A DNA stretch of 64,000 nucleotides. It comes from Paracentrotus lividus. Lineage: Eukaryota; Echinodermata; Echinoidea; Camarodonta; Echinidae. Positions 45,201 to 54,408 of this stretch are shown here, one piece after another. Numbering within the stretch: the stretch's first letter is position 1; the number at the start of each line of letters is the position of its first letter. Position numbers and translations under genes: made by a program. The DNA is taken from the NCBI GenBank assembly GCA_940671915.1, contig CALNVZ010002100.1, forward strand, positions 12,981,818 to 13,045,817, read 5' to 3'. Under the pieces are notes generated by a model. It did no database searches. It was not told the origin of the DNA and was given only the letters and a program-made list of their open reading frames with translations.

Positions 45201-45361
45201 TCAGCAGATGTCAAAAAGTAGAGTCTTATCAACCAAAGGATCGTCCTATCTTAACAGGAGAGAGTCTAGTTGTAGCCTTGGCTGAAATGTTTATTTCCAA
45301 TGAGAACTCTCTTAGTGTCGAACTTGAGGATGAATTTGGAATAATTGGAGACAAGACGTAA
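42158..45361 (+). CDS. IMMP2L: IMMP2L: mitochondrial inner membrane peptidase subunit 2 (gene span)
   Basis: This is a signal-peptidase-I-type serine protease that removes bipartite presequences in the mitochondrial intermembrane space. Five exons (42158-42280, 43097-43200, 43639-43704, 44460-44562, 45152-45361) join in phase to about 200 residues. An N-terminal hydrophobic segment ([15 protein letters not shown]) is followed by VSGKSMQ|PVLNP with catalytic Ser39. The second catalytic region is [14 protein letters not shown] with Lys87. Then come [14 protein letters not shown] and [19 protein letters not shown], matching human VKVPRGHIWVEGDH and FGPVSLGLLHAHA. The start ATG sits where the human N-terminus begins. 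The C-terminus is about 30 residues longer than the human form and overlaps a 129-bp tandem repeat. Confidence 0.95.
43097..43200 (+). CDS. IMMP2L: IMMP2L exon 2
   Basis: Acceptor TACTAG, donor GTGAGT. Reads [20 protein letters not shown] then [14 protein letters not shown], matching human DVVLLNHWKVRNFEVHRGDI. Leaves in phase 2. Confidence 0.93.
43639..43704 (+). CDS. IMMP2L: IMMP2L exon 3
   Basis: Acceptor TTGGTAG, donor GTATTT. Reads [20 protein letters not shown], with the catalytic lysine in IKRV. Confidence 0.93.
44031..44236 (+). mobile_element. tRNA-derived SINE
   Basis: The head (44036-44108) has an A box (TTGGCTCAGTGGATAGAGC) and a B box (GGTTCGAGCCC) with an anticodon-loop-like CTCATAA. 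The tail continues with a conserved body (CTGCTCAGCGGCTGCCGGGC) and no CCA or mature acceptor stem. It is inserted in IMMP2L intron 3. Confidence 0.8.
44460..44562 (+). CDS. IMMP2L: IMMP2L exon 4
   Basis: Acceptor CTTGTCAG, donor GTGAGT. Reads [20 protein letters not shown] then [14 protein letters not shown]. The WLEGDH and SNYFGP blocks are conserved family motifs. Confidence 0.93.
44573..44758. mobile_element. MITE with TACTGTATAAGTGG ends
   Basis: The left TACTGTATAAGTGG...TTTTCGCGG and right CGCGAAAATATTGG...GTATACAGTA are inverted copies, with TCGCGAAAAT-type motifs throughout. TA borders suggest a Tc1/mariner relative. It starts about ten bases past the exon 4 donor. Confidence 0.65.
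45152..45361 (+). CDS. IMMP2L: IMMP2L exon 5 with extended C-terminus
   Basis: Acceptor CTCTTACAG, stop TAA at 45359-45361. [20 protein letters not shown] and [12 protein letters not shown] are conserved. The rest ([20 protein letters not shown] then an acidic tail ending IIGDKT) has no human counterpart. Its last 24 codons lie in repeat unit 1 of the 129-bp array. Confidence 0.9.
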   Translation: MALGLLHAKASHIVWPVSRCQKVESYQPKDRPILTGESLVVALAEMFISNENSLSVELEDEFGIIGDKT

Positions 45362-45640
45362 CACATGTCTAGGGCTTACATGTTTGTGAGCATTTACTAT
45401 AGAAACTATTGTCCTGTGTTTGTTTCTAATGAGAATTCTCTTAGCGTCAAACTGGAGGATTAGTTTGGAATAATTGGAGACAAGACGTAACACATGTCTA
45501 GGGCTTACATGTTTGTTAGCATTTACTATAGAAACTATTGTCCTGTGTTTGTTTCCGATGAGAACTCTCTTAGCATCGAACTGGAGGATGAGTTTGAAAT
45601 AATTGGAGACAAGACGTAATACCTGTTTAGTGCCCTGTAA
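45290..45640. repeat. 129-bp tandem repeat over the IMMP2L stop codon, three units
   Basis: Units start at 45290, 45419 and 45548; the third is cut short by a MITE at about 45632. Each holds AATGAGAACTCTCTTAG-like sequence, the GGAGACAAGACGTAA stop block and, in the first two, ACACATGTCTAGGGCTTACA. The period is a multiple of three, so the frame is kept across units, but the first unit's TAA ends translation. Confidence 0.92.
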
Positions 45641-45790
45641 CATAAAGAGTTGCATTAAATTGCAAATTGATAGTAGACAATAAGCAACATTTGTTGCATT
45701 CACTTCTTGCAAAGAAGTCTTACTGTGAACTTGTCAGAATGCCTGTATATATTAAAATTGCAATCGATCATAACACTTTATGTTACAGGG
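45632..45790. mobile_element. Palindromic MITE, second copy of the 38915 family
   Basis: CCCTGTAACATAAAGAGTTG on the left is mirrored by AACACTTTATGTTACAGGG on the right. The interior AAATTGCAAATTGATAGTAG matches the 38915-39077 copy. Confidence 0.8.
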
Positions 45791-46099
45791 AAAAGGACTT
45801 ACACACATGTGAGCATTACAGTCAACTATAAACTATGTGGTGCTTAAATTGTTAGTCGTTAATGAGAAAGTGTCATACTGGAAGAAGAATGTGGACTGAT
45901 CAGGGACATTTTTATATTCCATCTCCATCTATGAGTATGTTTAATACGGTTCCCGACTCGGATCATTCTCAATTTCTAGAGCAAGCCAGGAGAAATAACG
46001 CTAAGCCTACTCAGTCTCGCACCCTCCTACAGTATCAGCTTTGCTAACTATGAATCTTACTGTTGATGATTATAAATTATCCCCATTTTCATATCCTCT

Positions 46100-46320
46100 G
46101 CCAAGGTCCGTCTTAGGGGGAAATTTACCCTGGAATTTTATTGGTTAAAAAAAGCAGGAAAATATATGGAAAATATGAGTGAAGTTTTAAAGAAAATCCA
46201 TCAAAGAAAAACTTTGTTATTCCTTTGTGGATTTTCAAAAAACATTCACTCATATTTTCTCTTTTATTTTCTGCTCTTGTAAAAACCAATTAAATTCCAG
46301 GGTGAACTACCTCTTTAACT
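46100..46320. mobile_element. MITE ending in CCCTGGAATTT blocks
   Basis: GGGGGAAATTTACCCTGGAA on the left pairs with TTCCAGGGTGAACTACCTC on the right, and the inner blocks GGAAAATATGAGTGAA / TTCACTCATATTTTCT also pair. Folds into one long hairpin of about 220 bp. Confidence 0.7.
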
Positions 46321-48648
46321 TTGCCTAGAATGAAACACCCTTCCAGCCCTCAGCAGATGATATATGAATTTGAATTTTGGGCCAATTTACATATTTCTGT
46401 TTAATCAAGAATGTAATTGAGGGGAAAATTTCTCTTCCGTCCAATATATTATATTAAATACATTTTTCAAGTATATTGGTGTTTAAGGGCTATAACTGTG
46501 TCATCTTCATAAAAATGTTGAGAGATAGAGAAAATGAGAGATAGACAGAGCATGAGAGAGGTAAAGAATAAGAGACTGTGAAAGTGAAAGAGGTGGAAAT
46601 CTCAATAAGAGGTTGGAGAAAATCTGATTAAGAGTAAGGGCAGGGAATAATACAGTTCACTCCTGTTATTATGAGGTCAGAGGTGCTAAGAACCAAGTAA
46701 ACTTGTGTCTTTAGAACAAAATCCTGTTATAATGAACACATATGCACAGAGACACATCGTGCACATATTTGATATTTGGGGCGGGAAGAGTTTACTCGTA
46801 ACAAAGTCTTGCATCTGTGCTCATGAAACAGGGGTGGACTGTAGTTATTCTTCTAGATTATTTGCTAATAAAATTTCAATGTTTTCTGCTGTTATCTGAA
46901 CAGAGAGGGTACCAAATGGGAGGTTAAAGGAAAATGATGAATTTGGAGAGATACTTTTAGCTGTATGGGCAAGCTAATAAATTCCATGTATGAGATGGTA
47001 ATCAACAATTTAGAGATATGACTGATGGTATAGATATGGAGAGAAAGCTCTGACTGAGCTCACCAAAACATAGAGAGTGGGTAGGTCCTTTCCAAGTCCA
47101 CACATAACCTCAAGAAAGAATACTTGTGTACAGTGAAACATTCATTCCAATGCTAATGACTGATTTCCCTTTAGATTTTTGTAAATCCCAAATAAAGATT
47201 GTAACTGTCAATCGAAATAAACATTAAAACTAAAAGAAGAGATGGGTGGAACCTGAAAATACAAAACACACTGTTTCCACATGGTATTTTAGTGGTCTTT
47301 CATCTTTGAATTTCATGGAAATTTAAGTTCACTGAAGTAACAAAGAAATTTCCAAGGGCTAAGGAGATTGTTAAAGCAAGCTTAATGATATGTAAGTACA
47401 ACTACGTCGATGTTACCAGTATTACAACAAAAAATATACTAGAAATTACACCAAACAACAATACTGCAATAAAACATTTTTATTTTGAATTATCTCAAGT
47501 AATTTCCAATCACATTGTCTCTAAGGGACAATATAGTGTACAATATAACTGTTCTTTGCCATTTTTAATATGAATGGAAGAAAGTAGCTGAATTAGACAG
47601 GGTCTGTGCAACCATATTACACTTTTAAGGTGTTTTTGAGTGCAGCTACAACAGACTTTGCTAATGCATCAATTTTGCCTCATTAAATAAAATGCAATAT
47701 CTTCTTTAAACTTGTCAAGTTCTTCTCAGTGCACTGATATAATGCATCAATTAGTAAGATTTGAATCAAATTATCTCCAAATCAATCAATGATTTCTTCT
47801 AACCATAAATACATGTTCAATTAAATAATATTAACAGGTGTGAGTAATATGCCCTATGTGAATACTAACTTATATTTTTGATCGCTTTAATGTGCACTTA
47901 ACGTATGAATCCATGTTACTGTAAAACATTTAAATAGTATAATTTAAGTTAAACCATCTTTAATCTTCTTCCTAAAGACCTGTATTTTAGACTGTTATGC
48001 TACAACAAGCAAATTTCTTTGGTCCCGACCACCTAGTCCTACATGTATGTGTCCCTATACATATAAGTTTTTTTAGTTTATAAAACTTCCATTTTCATTT
48101 TTTTTCTTCATTTCATGAGAGCCAGACGTTCGTGATCTGATCGAATTACGGGACTTTGTCCAATCTTAATTTAAAAACTGCATTGAGTGAATTGCGCCCT
48201 TGCATAATAAGCCACTTTTAAATGCAGAGATCACATTTTGAGTGTGTCCCATTGCCAATGGTACCACATCATCGCTATTTACAATGTACATTATACAGGG
48301 CTCCACAGTAACCTTTATCAAAGGGGGTCAAAGGTCAAAGTATTAGCTATCCCGAATAAATATCCAGTCATGACCCATATATGACCCACAGGAACCTGGT
48401 TGGTGTCAAGCCCTGCTTTATAGATATTTGCAGATATATTCCTTTGAGGTTATCCATTTATCCTTCCATTACGATGCCGTATCCACACCTCTCTTCAGTA
48501 AAATATTCTGTGTAAAGAATCAAAGAGCGGTGACTTTATAAATAAAGTATCAAAAGCCTAAAACTACAACATACATTTTATATCAAATTCCAACTTTAGT
48601 CCTAAATAGGAAATTTTCTTGAGATTATCTTGTAAGAGTCTTTATTGT

Positions 48649-49240
48649 TAAAGGAGAATTGTCCCTTTGTAGATAGTTGGCTTACTGTGGATGCAGAAAA
48701 ATCAAATAAGCACACTAGTGAAGATTTGGTGAAAATCGGATAAATAATAAGAAAGTTACGAGTATTTGAATATTGAGATCTCTAATGACATAGGAGATCT
48801 CACATTGGCAACGCGGTCACCATTTGTGATGTCACAAAGGGAGGACTCCCCATACAGTGTGAACAAAAACTATTCGAAATGTCTCTTTATTTTCATTCTA
48901 ATGATAGAACAGCTTTTCTTTTCATGATATATTATGACTTTCATATATTTACAAGTCATCCCATAAAAAGATTCTTTATTCTCCATTTAGAATCAAGAAA
49001 AAAGAGGATTTTAGTACAATGTGTACAATAGATATGGGAAATATCTCCCTGCATTACATCACACATCATGGTCGCGTTGCCAATTGGAGGATCTCCATAT
49101 CATAAGTGGTCTCAAAATCTAAAAATTCATATCTCTCTTATTCATTGCCTGATTTTTCTGAAACTTTCCCAATATGTTTTTGGGGTTTGTCTCCATTCAC
49201 TAAAGCTAAATTTCTCTGAGGGGATAATTCCCCTTTAAAG
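48649..49240. mobile_element. Foldback MITE with TTAAAGG ends
   Basis: The left TTAAAGGAGAATTGTCCC is matched in inverse by GGGGATAATTCCCCTTTAAA. Inner blocks GAGATCTC, GGCAACGCG / CGCGTTGCC and GATGTCAC / GTGATG also mirror. No coding capacity. Confidence 0.7.
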
Positions 49241-49257
49241 TTAGCAAAGTGTCAGGT

Positions 49258-49420
49258 ACAGAGAAAACTTGTTATAAAAAGTTCTGATACAACAGGGTTG
49301 TTTTGCTGGTCCCAGCTCTTTGGGTTTTTTTTTACCCTGATATAAAGAGATTCATGATACATGTACAATATGATACAATTATTAAAATAATTTCTAGGGT
49401 CCCAATGATCTTGTGAACGC
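49258..49420. mobile_element. Diverged MITE, relative of 50308-50480
   Basis: Shares GAAAACTTGTTATAA, GCTGGTCCCAGCTCTTTG, TTTTTTTTTACCCTGATATAA and AAGATTCATGATA-like phrases with the copy at 50308-50480. Confidence 0.55.
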
Positions 49421-49720
49421 TAGTCAACAAATAGATTTTCACCAAGGTCTCATAATTTATACAAAAATCCTTTCATACCAAATATTACCAGGTAACTTTT
49501 AGATTGAATGACTATAGTCTTGTTTCAAACTGATTTGTGCAATTAACACAAACAAAAGTGATTTTCTCATATTAATTGCATGCTGCAATTACATGTAGCT
49601 GATTGTACTAGAATTCTGTCCCATCTTGCATCGTGATGCAAAGTCCATAAATGCATGTAGTGGTCTGGTTTTTGTAACAGAGGTGTTACTTGCAATACTA
49701 CAGAAAACTTGATAACATAC

Positions 49721-49856
49721 CAATCTTGCTTGTTCTATGCATGTATTGAATGCCTTGACTTCTTGGGCACAGTTTAACGTCTGATTCTGGTTGTTGGCAT
49801 AACACTTCACTACGTCGTTCTGCAAATTCTCACAAATGGGAACAAAGCGTTGCTTC
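49721..49856 (-). CDS. CHCHD3: MIC19 exon, CHCH domain
   Basis: Acceptor AATTTTAG, donor GTATGT. Reads KQRFVPICENLQNDVVKCYA then NNQNQTLNCAQEVKAFNTCI and EQARL. Two CX9C pairs form the disulfide-linked helical hairpin. A human-like end would need a few more codons from another exon. Reading through the donor adds about 44 unrelated residues. Confidence 0.92.
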
Positions 49857-52800
49857 CTAAAATTCAAAAGAAAGGGTTATATTTAGAGGTCATATAATAT
49901 TATACAGATCAGATATATTAACATCAGATTCTGATTCAGTTTCATATTCTAATTCCTTTAAGAAACATAAATATATGACCTTTCAAATGTAAACATATGA
50001 TAATACAATCAAACAGGACAATGGGAGAAAGGACTCAAAAAGAAGACATATCCAAATGACCTTATTATAATATTGTCTGAAGAAGATCACACTAAATTAA
50101 ACTTGTCCATAATTATAATTTATCCTTTCAAACAAAAATAATACAATGTTAAATCTTGTCCAAGTCATATATTGGACAAACTTTCGAATTTAATAAATCC
50201 AAAAACTTACATAAACTTTGCTTCCACCTCATCTGCTGCTTTCTGGAACTGCTCGGCAGTCAATTTGTAGAAGGCGGCACTCTGTCAATGTAAAGGTTCA
50301 TATTACAGTGGAAACTTGTTATAATGAGATCGGATATAACGAGGTAATTTTCAGCTGGTCCTAGCTCTTTGTATTCTTTGGGGTTTGTTTTTTTTACCCT
50401 AATATAACAAGATTCCTGATATAACAAGGTCATTTCTAAGGTCCCAAGGACCTCGTTATAACGAGTTTCCTCTGTACACTGCTAAATAATATTAATAAAG
50501 GCACTGGTAACAATATTTGTATCATGTGTACAGCAAAGGTCAACCATCTTCCATTTTCTACACATTTTCTTAATCTCTCATTTTGAAGTGCCCTCCATGA
50601 AAGCAATGCAATTTTTTTTACATTATTCATATTGAAGTTACATTATCGTACTCGTAAGTTTTCCTTTGTATGCCCCTGACAGTTCAAAAACTTAAGGAAT
50701 TCAACAGACAGCTTGTGATGACAGAGAATAAAACATATATTTTAAATCTCTTTCTCCTTTTCTCAGTCTGTCTTCTCTTTTAGAAATAAAGGGTGAATTT
50801 AAAATGAGAAAATGAAGCTTGTCTTTGATGCTAGAAACAACTTACGCAAATATGATTGGTTCGATTGATTGATTGATTGATTGATTAGGGTTAACGACAC
50901 TTACCAACACAATGTGTCATATAAGTGTCAAACTAGATATTACTTTAATGTGTATACTGAGTTAGTTGGGAGGCTACTTTCCCGGGAAAAAATTCCCTAC
51001 TCTTTCGAATAGGAAAGCAGGTTCTTTAACGTGCAAGTGGGGTTGCTCTCCATCACACGGACCGACGGCTTAAAGTCTCCTCCGAAAGACTATAGTTAAT
51101 TTTTAATGTCTTAATGTCATAGCTGCTTTGATAAGCTTCAATGTTTTTTTTTAAAATTCTGAGAAAAGATTTATTTCTTTAAGGAAATCCACAATTCTTG
51201 AGCGTGAAACGTCACAAAATAACGTTTTTAAATCCGGAGTACGTCATAAAAATTAGTACGTATGTGGCTGAATTCCACACATTCAATAAGGATATGCTTA
51301 ACTGATAAAACACAATCACACGATACACAACGGGGCAGTTCCTCCGCTGCGAGCAAATAATTGTGCGTCAAATGAGAATGACCGATTCTAACACGGGTCA
51401 ACACAATATCATCACGTCGTTTAGTTAACGGGATTGTATTATGTGTTTGATTACTGATTGGTGTTGGTATAGTTTATTGACAGGGTTTAAATCCCATGAC
51501 GTTTGCCATTTTCTTCTAATGTAAATATTAATTTTCGACTTTAGATCGTATATGGGATCTGTATTAGTTACCTCTAATTGAGAGCTCTTTAGCTAACTTG
51601 TCAGCTTTTTCATTTCTTTGATACCTGTATGGCTCGGTATCCATTCGCGAAAACCACCTTTTGCATAGTAACATCAAGTTTTATAGAGATTCTAGTAACT
51701 GTACAACAAAGGGGTGTTTCAGGTTTCTGCACTGCAAAGCCATTAAACTAGATAAGGAATCTGTAAAATTACAAGTGTCTTTTATTCGCTGTTTCAACAA
51801 TGTGTAAGGCCATTTCAAGCGCAACAATTCTGCAGTGTATATAGACGCACTGTCCGGGTAATCTAATCTGATCCTGTACATTGTTGCTAATACAGGCTGA
51901 TCAACTTTATTCTTATCTTTGACCCATGCGGTTATAGAATAGCCTGGAAGTTTCTGTATTTATGCTGATCTCACGAATTTATACTAAATAGACAAGGTCA
52001 CTAGTGAAGCCCTTTTTGAAAGTTTTTAATGTAAGGTCAATTACTGGCTCAAAAATCATCCAAAGGTGGTATTTTAGGTACTAGAAAAGGAGAAATACTA
52101 GTGTTATTTAGTATGTGTATAAGAGCTCCTGAATACGAAGTCCAAAAGATTTTATTGAAGATGGTTTAAGGTTATAAAAACCAACATGTCGCGGTCTGAA
52201 AGTATATCATATGTTGGGTTTGATGTGTTATTTTTAATTTAATTGCATAGCTAAGAGAAGTTTCTCGCTATCGTAAATGCAAAGGTGGTTCATTAGCCTC
52301 CACATAAAGGCTTTCCATGGGAGAAGTGGCGGAAAGCCCCAAGACAGATTCGAAGGCCTTGGTTCTGTATTGGTTTTAATTTTTCGAGATAGGATTTTCT
52401 TGCGAGGCTATATACTGCACTGCCATAATCAAGTTTTGATCTGATCAAAGATCTATAGAGGCGCAGTAAAACAATGCGATCTGCACCCCAATCCATTCTG
52501 GAGACGACCTTTAAAAGGTTTAACGATTTAATGCACCTTTCCCTTAGATAATCAATATGAGCTTTGAAATTAAGTCTGTTATCAAATACAGTCCAAGATA
52601 TTTAGCTTGCTGAGATACGGGTATGATAGAAACCATTTATTTTAAGTTCAGGATCAGGGTGTAAAGATCGCTTATTACAGAAATGTACGCATACAGTCTT
52701 AGTTTTTGAGAAACGAAAACCGTTTTCATCTGCCCATTTTTCGATTCTATATAGACAATTTTGTAGAGTTTTTCTATAGTGTCCATATTTTCCGCGAACA

Positions 52801-54257
52801 GATAAGCAAAAGTCATCGACAAATAGAGATCTATCAAACCGCCGGCGTAACAACATCTACAATGCTGTTTATCTTCAACAAGAATAAGGTAACAAGAGAG
52901 AATGCTCCCTTGAGGTACACCCATTTCTTGATTATGTAGTTCTGATAAGCTGGATCCGAGGCGAACCCTAAAAACTCGGTTGGACAGGAAATTTCTGATA
53001 AAAATGGGCAATTTGCCCCTCAACCCATGATTGGTTCGAAAGCCAATATCCATTCTATCAATAGGTTCATTACTGATTACGGTAGTCGAAGTTTACCTTT
53101 TCTCAGCATTTTTTAGTTTTCCCTGTAATGACCTCGAGTTCATCCATGCGAGCTTTCCATCTTGTCTCTGACCTCTGTTCACAATTAAAATCCAATAAAA
53201 CTGATATAATATTGGTGGAAGTGATTAGGTGTTAAAGAGTTAATAAGAAGATTCACTCTTCAACAAGTTACAAATGCAGCATGTACACACGTGAAATCTG
53301 CCTTGTTAGTGAGTTTCCATCTGCTACATATTTCAAGAATATATGTGGACTTTTGCAAGTGGCTCTTTACAACTCTATTATGCCCCTTCACGTATGCCTA
53401 TGGTCAACTAAATTAATGACCATGGGACCATAACCATCATGACATTTTGTATTATAACGATTGCACTATATTCACTTCATTTCTTCATGTTTATTCATAA
53501 TCATATTCCACTGAATATTGAATGGGACATTCAGACAACCTTAAAACATATTACAGTCAACATTGCCTAAGTCGTAGCTGTTGAGGTTAAGAAATAGCTT
53601 CGACTAAGAAAAAAAAATTGGCTAATAAAGGATTAAGAATAATTAAATATAAAGATAAGATGACTTAAAAAAGCCTACTAAGGAGATTATTCGATTTTGA
53701 CTTGGGTAAGGTTGACTATAAAGCTTTCAGCAACACAGCAGAAGCATACAATAAGTTCCACAAAACAAAGTGCATATTGTACTAATACTGACTTGTATTA
53801 ACATTGTTTCATATACTCCGTTTCTGCATTATATGAATACCAAGCTTTTTTTACATTTTAATTAAAAGTTAAACACTATATTTTCTTACCCTTGGTAGAG
53901 GGTCTGAACTTCTTGAGTCACCTGAAAGACAAAATTAAAATATATTTGGATTAATACATATACACAGGCACGTATCCAGGATTGGCACACCCGGGGGGCC
54001 CCGATGTGATATTGATTTTGGCGCCCCCAGATGTGGAGTCGAGAAAGGTACATCCTATTTTTTTGCTGTTACACCGGGCGAGCCCAAATGTACACTAAAT
54101 TTGTTTCACGTCGCGCTAGCAGAGTGATAAGCTGGGGGGGGGGGGGGGGGGGGGGGCGGTGGAGGGTGGGGGGGGGGGGGGAGGGAGGGGGGGGGGGGGT
54201 AGGTAAGGGGGCGGGCGAAGCCGCCGCACAGAACAGGGGGGGGGGGGGATGATGAAT

Positions 54258-54289
<32 letters not shown>

Positions 54290-54350
54290 GGGTGGGGGCG
54301 GGGGGGGGGTGGGGGGGGGGAAAGGGGGGGGGGGGGGGGGGGAGGGGGGG

Positions 54351-54408
<58 letters not shown>

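Larger units (their letters stand above)
45791..49720. other. Spacer between IMMP2L and MIC19; should hold the last MIC19 exon
   Basis: No confident exon. MITEs lie at 46100-46320, 46644-46920 and 48649-49240. The terminal MIC19 exon (only a few codons expected) may be here but is too short to recognise. Confidence 0.5.

Noticed and set aside
45266-45712. 148-codon minus-strand open frame over the IMMP2L 3' repeats
   Set aside because: It exists because the 129-bp period is a multiple of three, so one open unit is repeated. It is antisense to the coding end of IMMP2L and contains no recognisable domain.
52706-52939. 77-codon plus-strand frame
   Set aside because: Opposite-strand shadow of the LINE reverse transcriptase.
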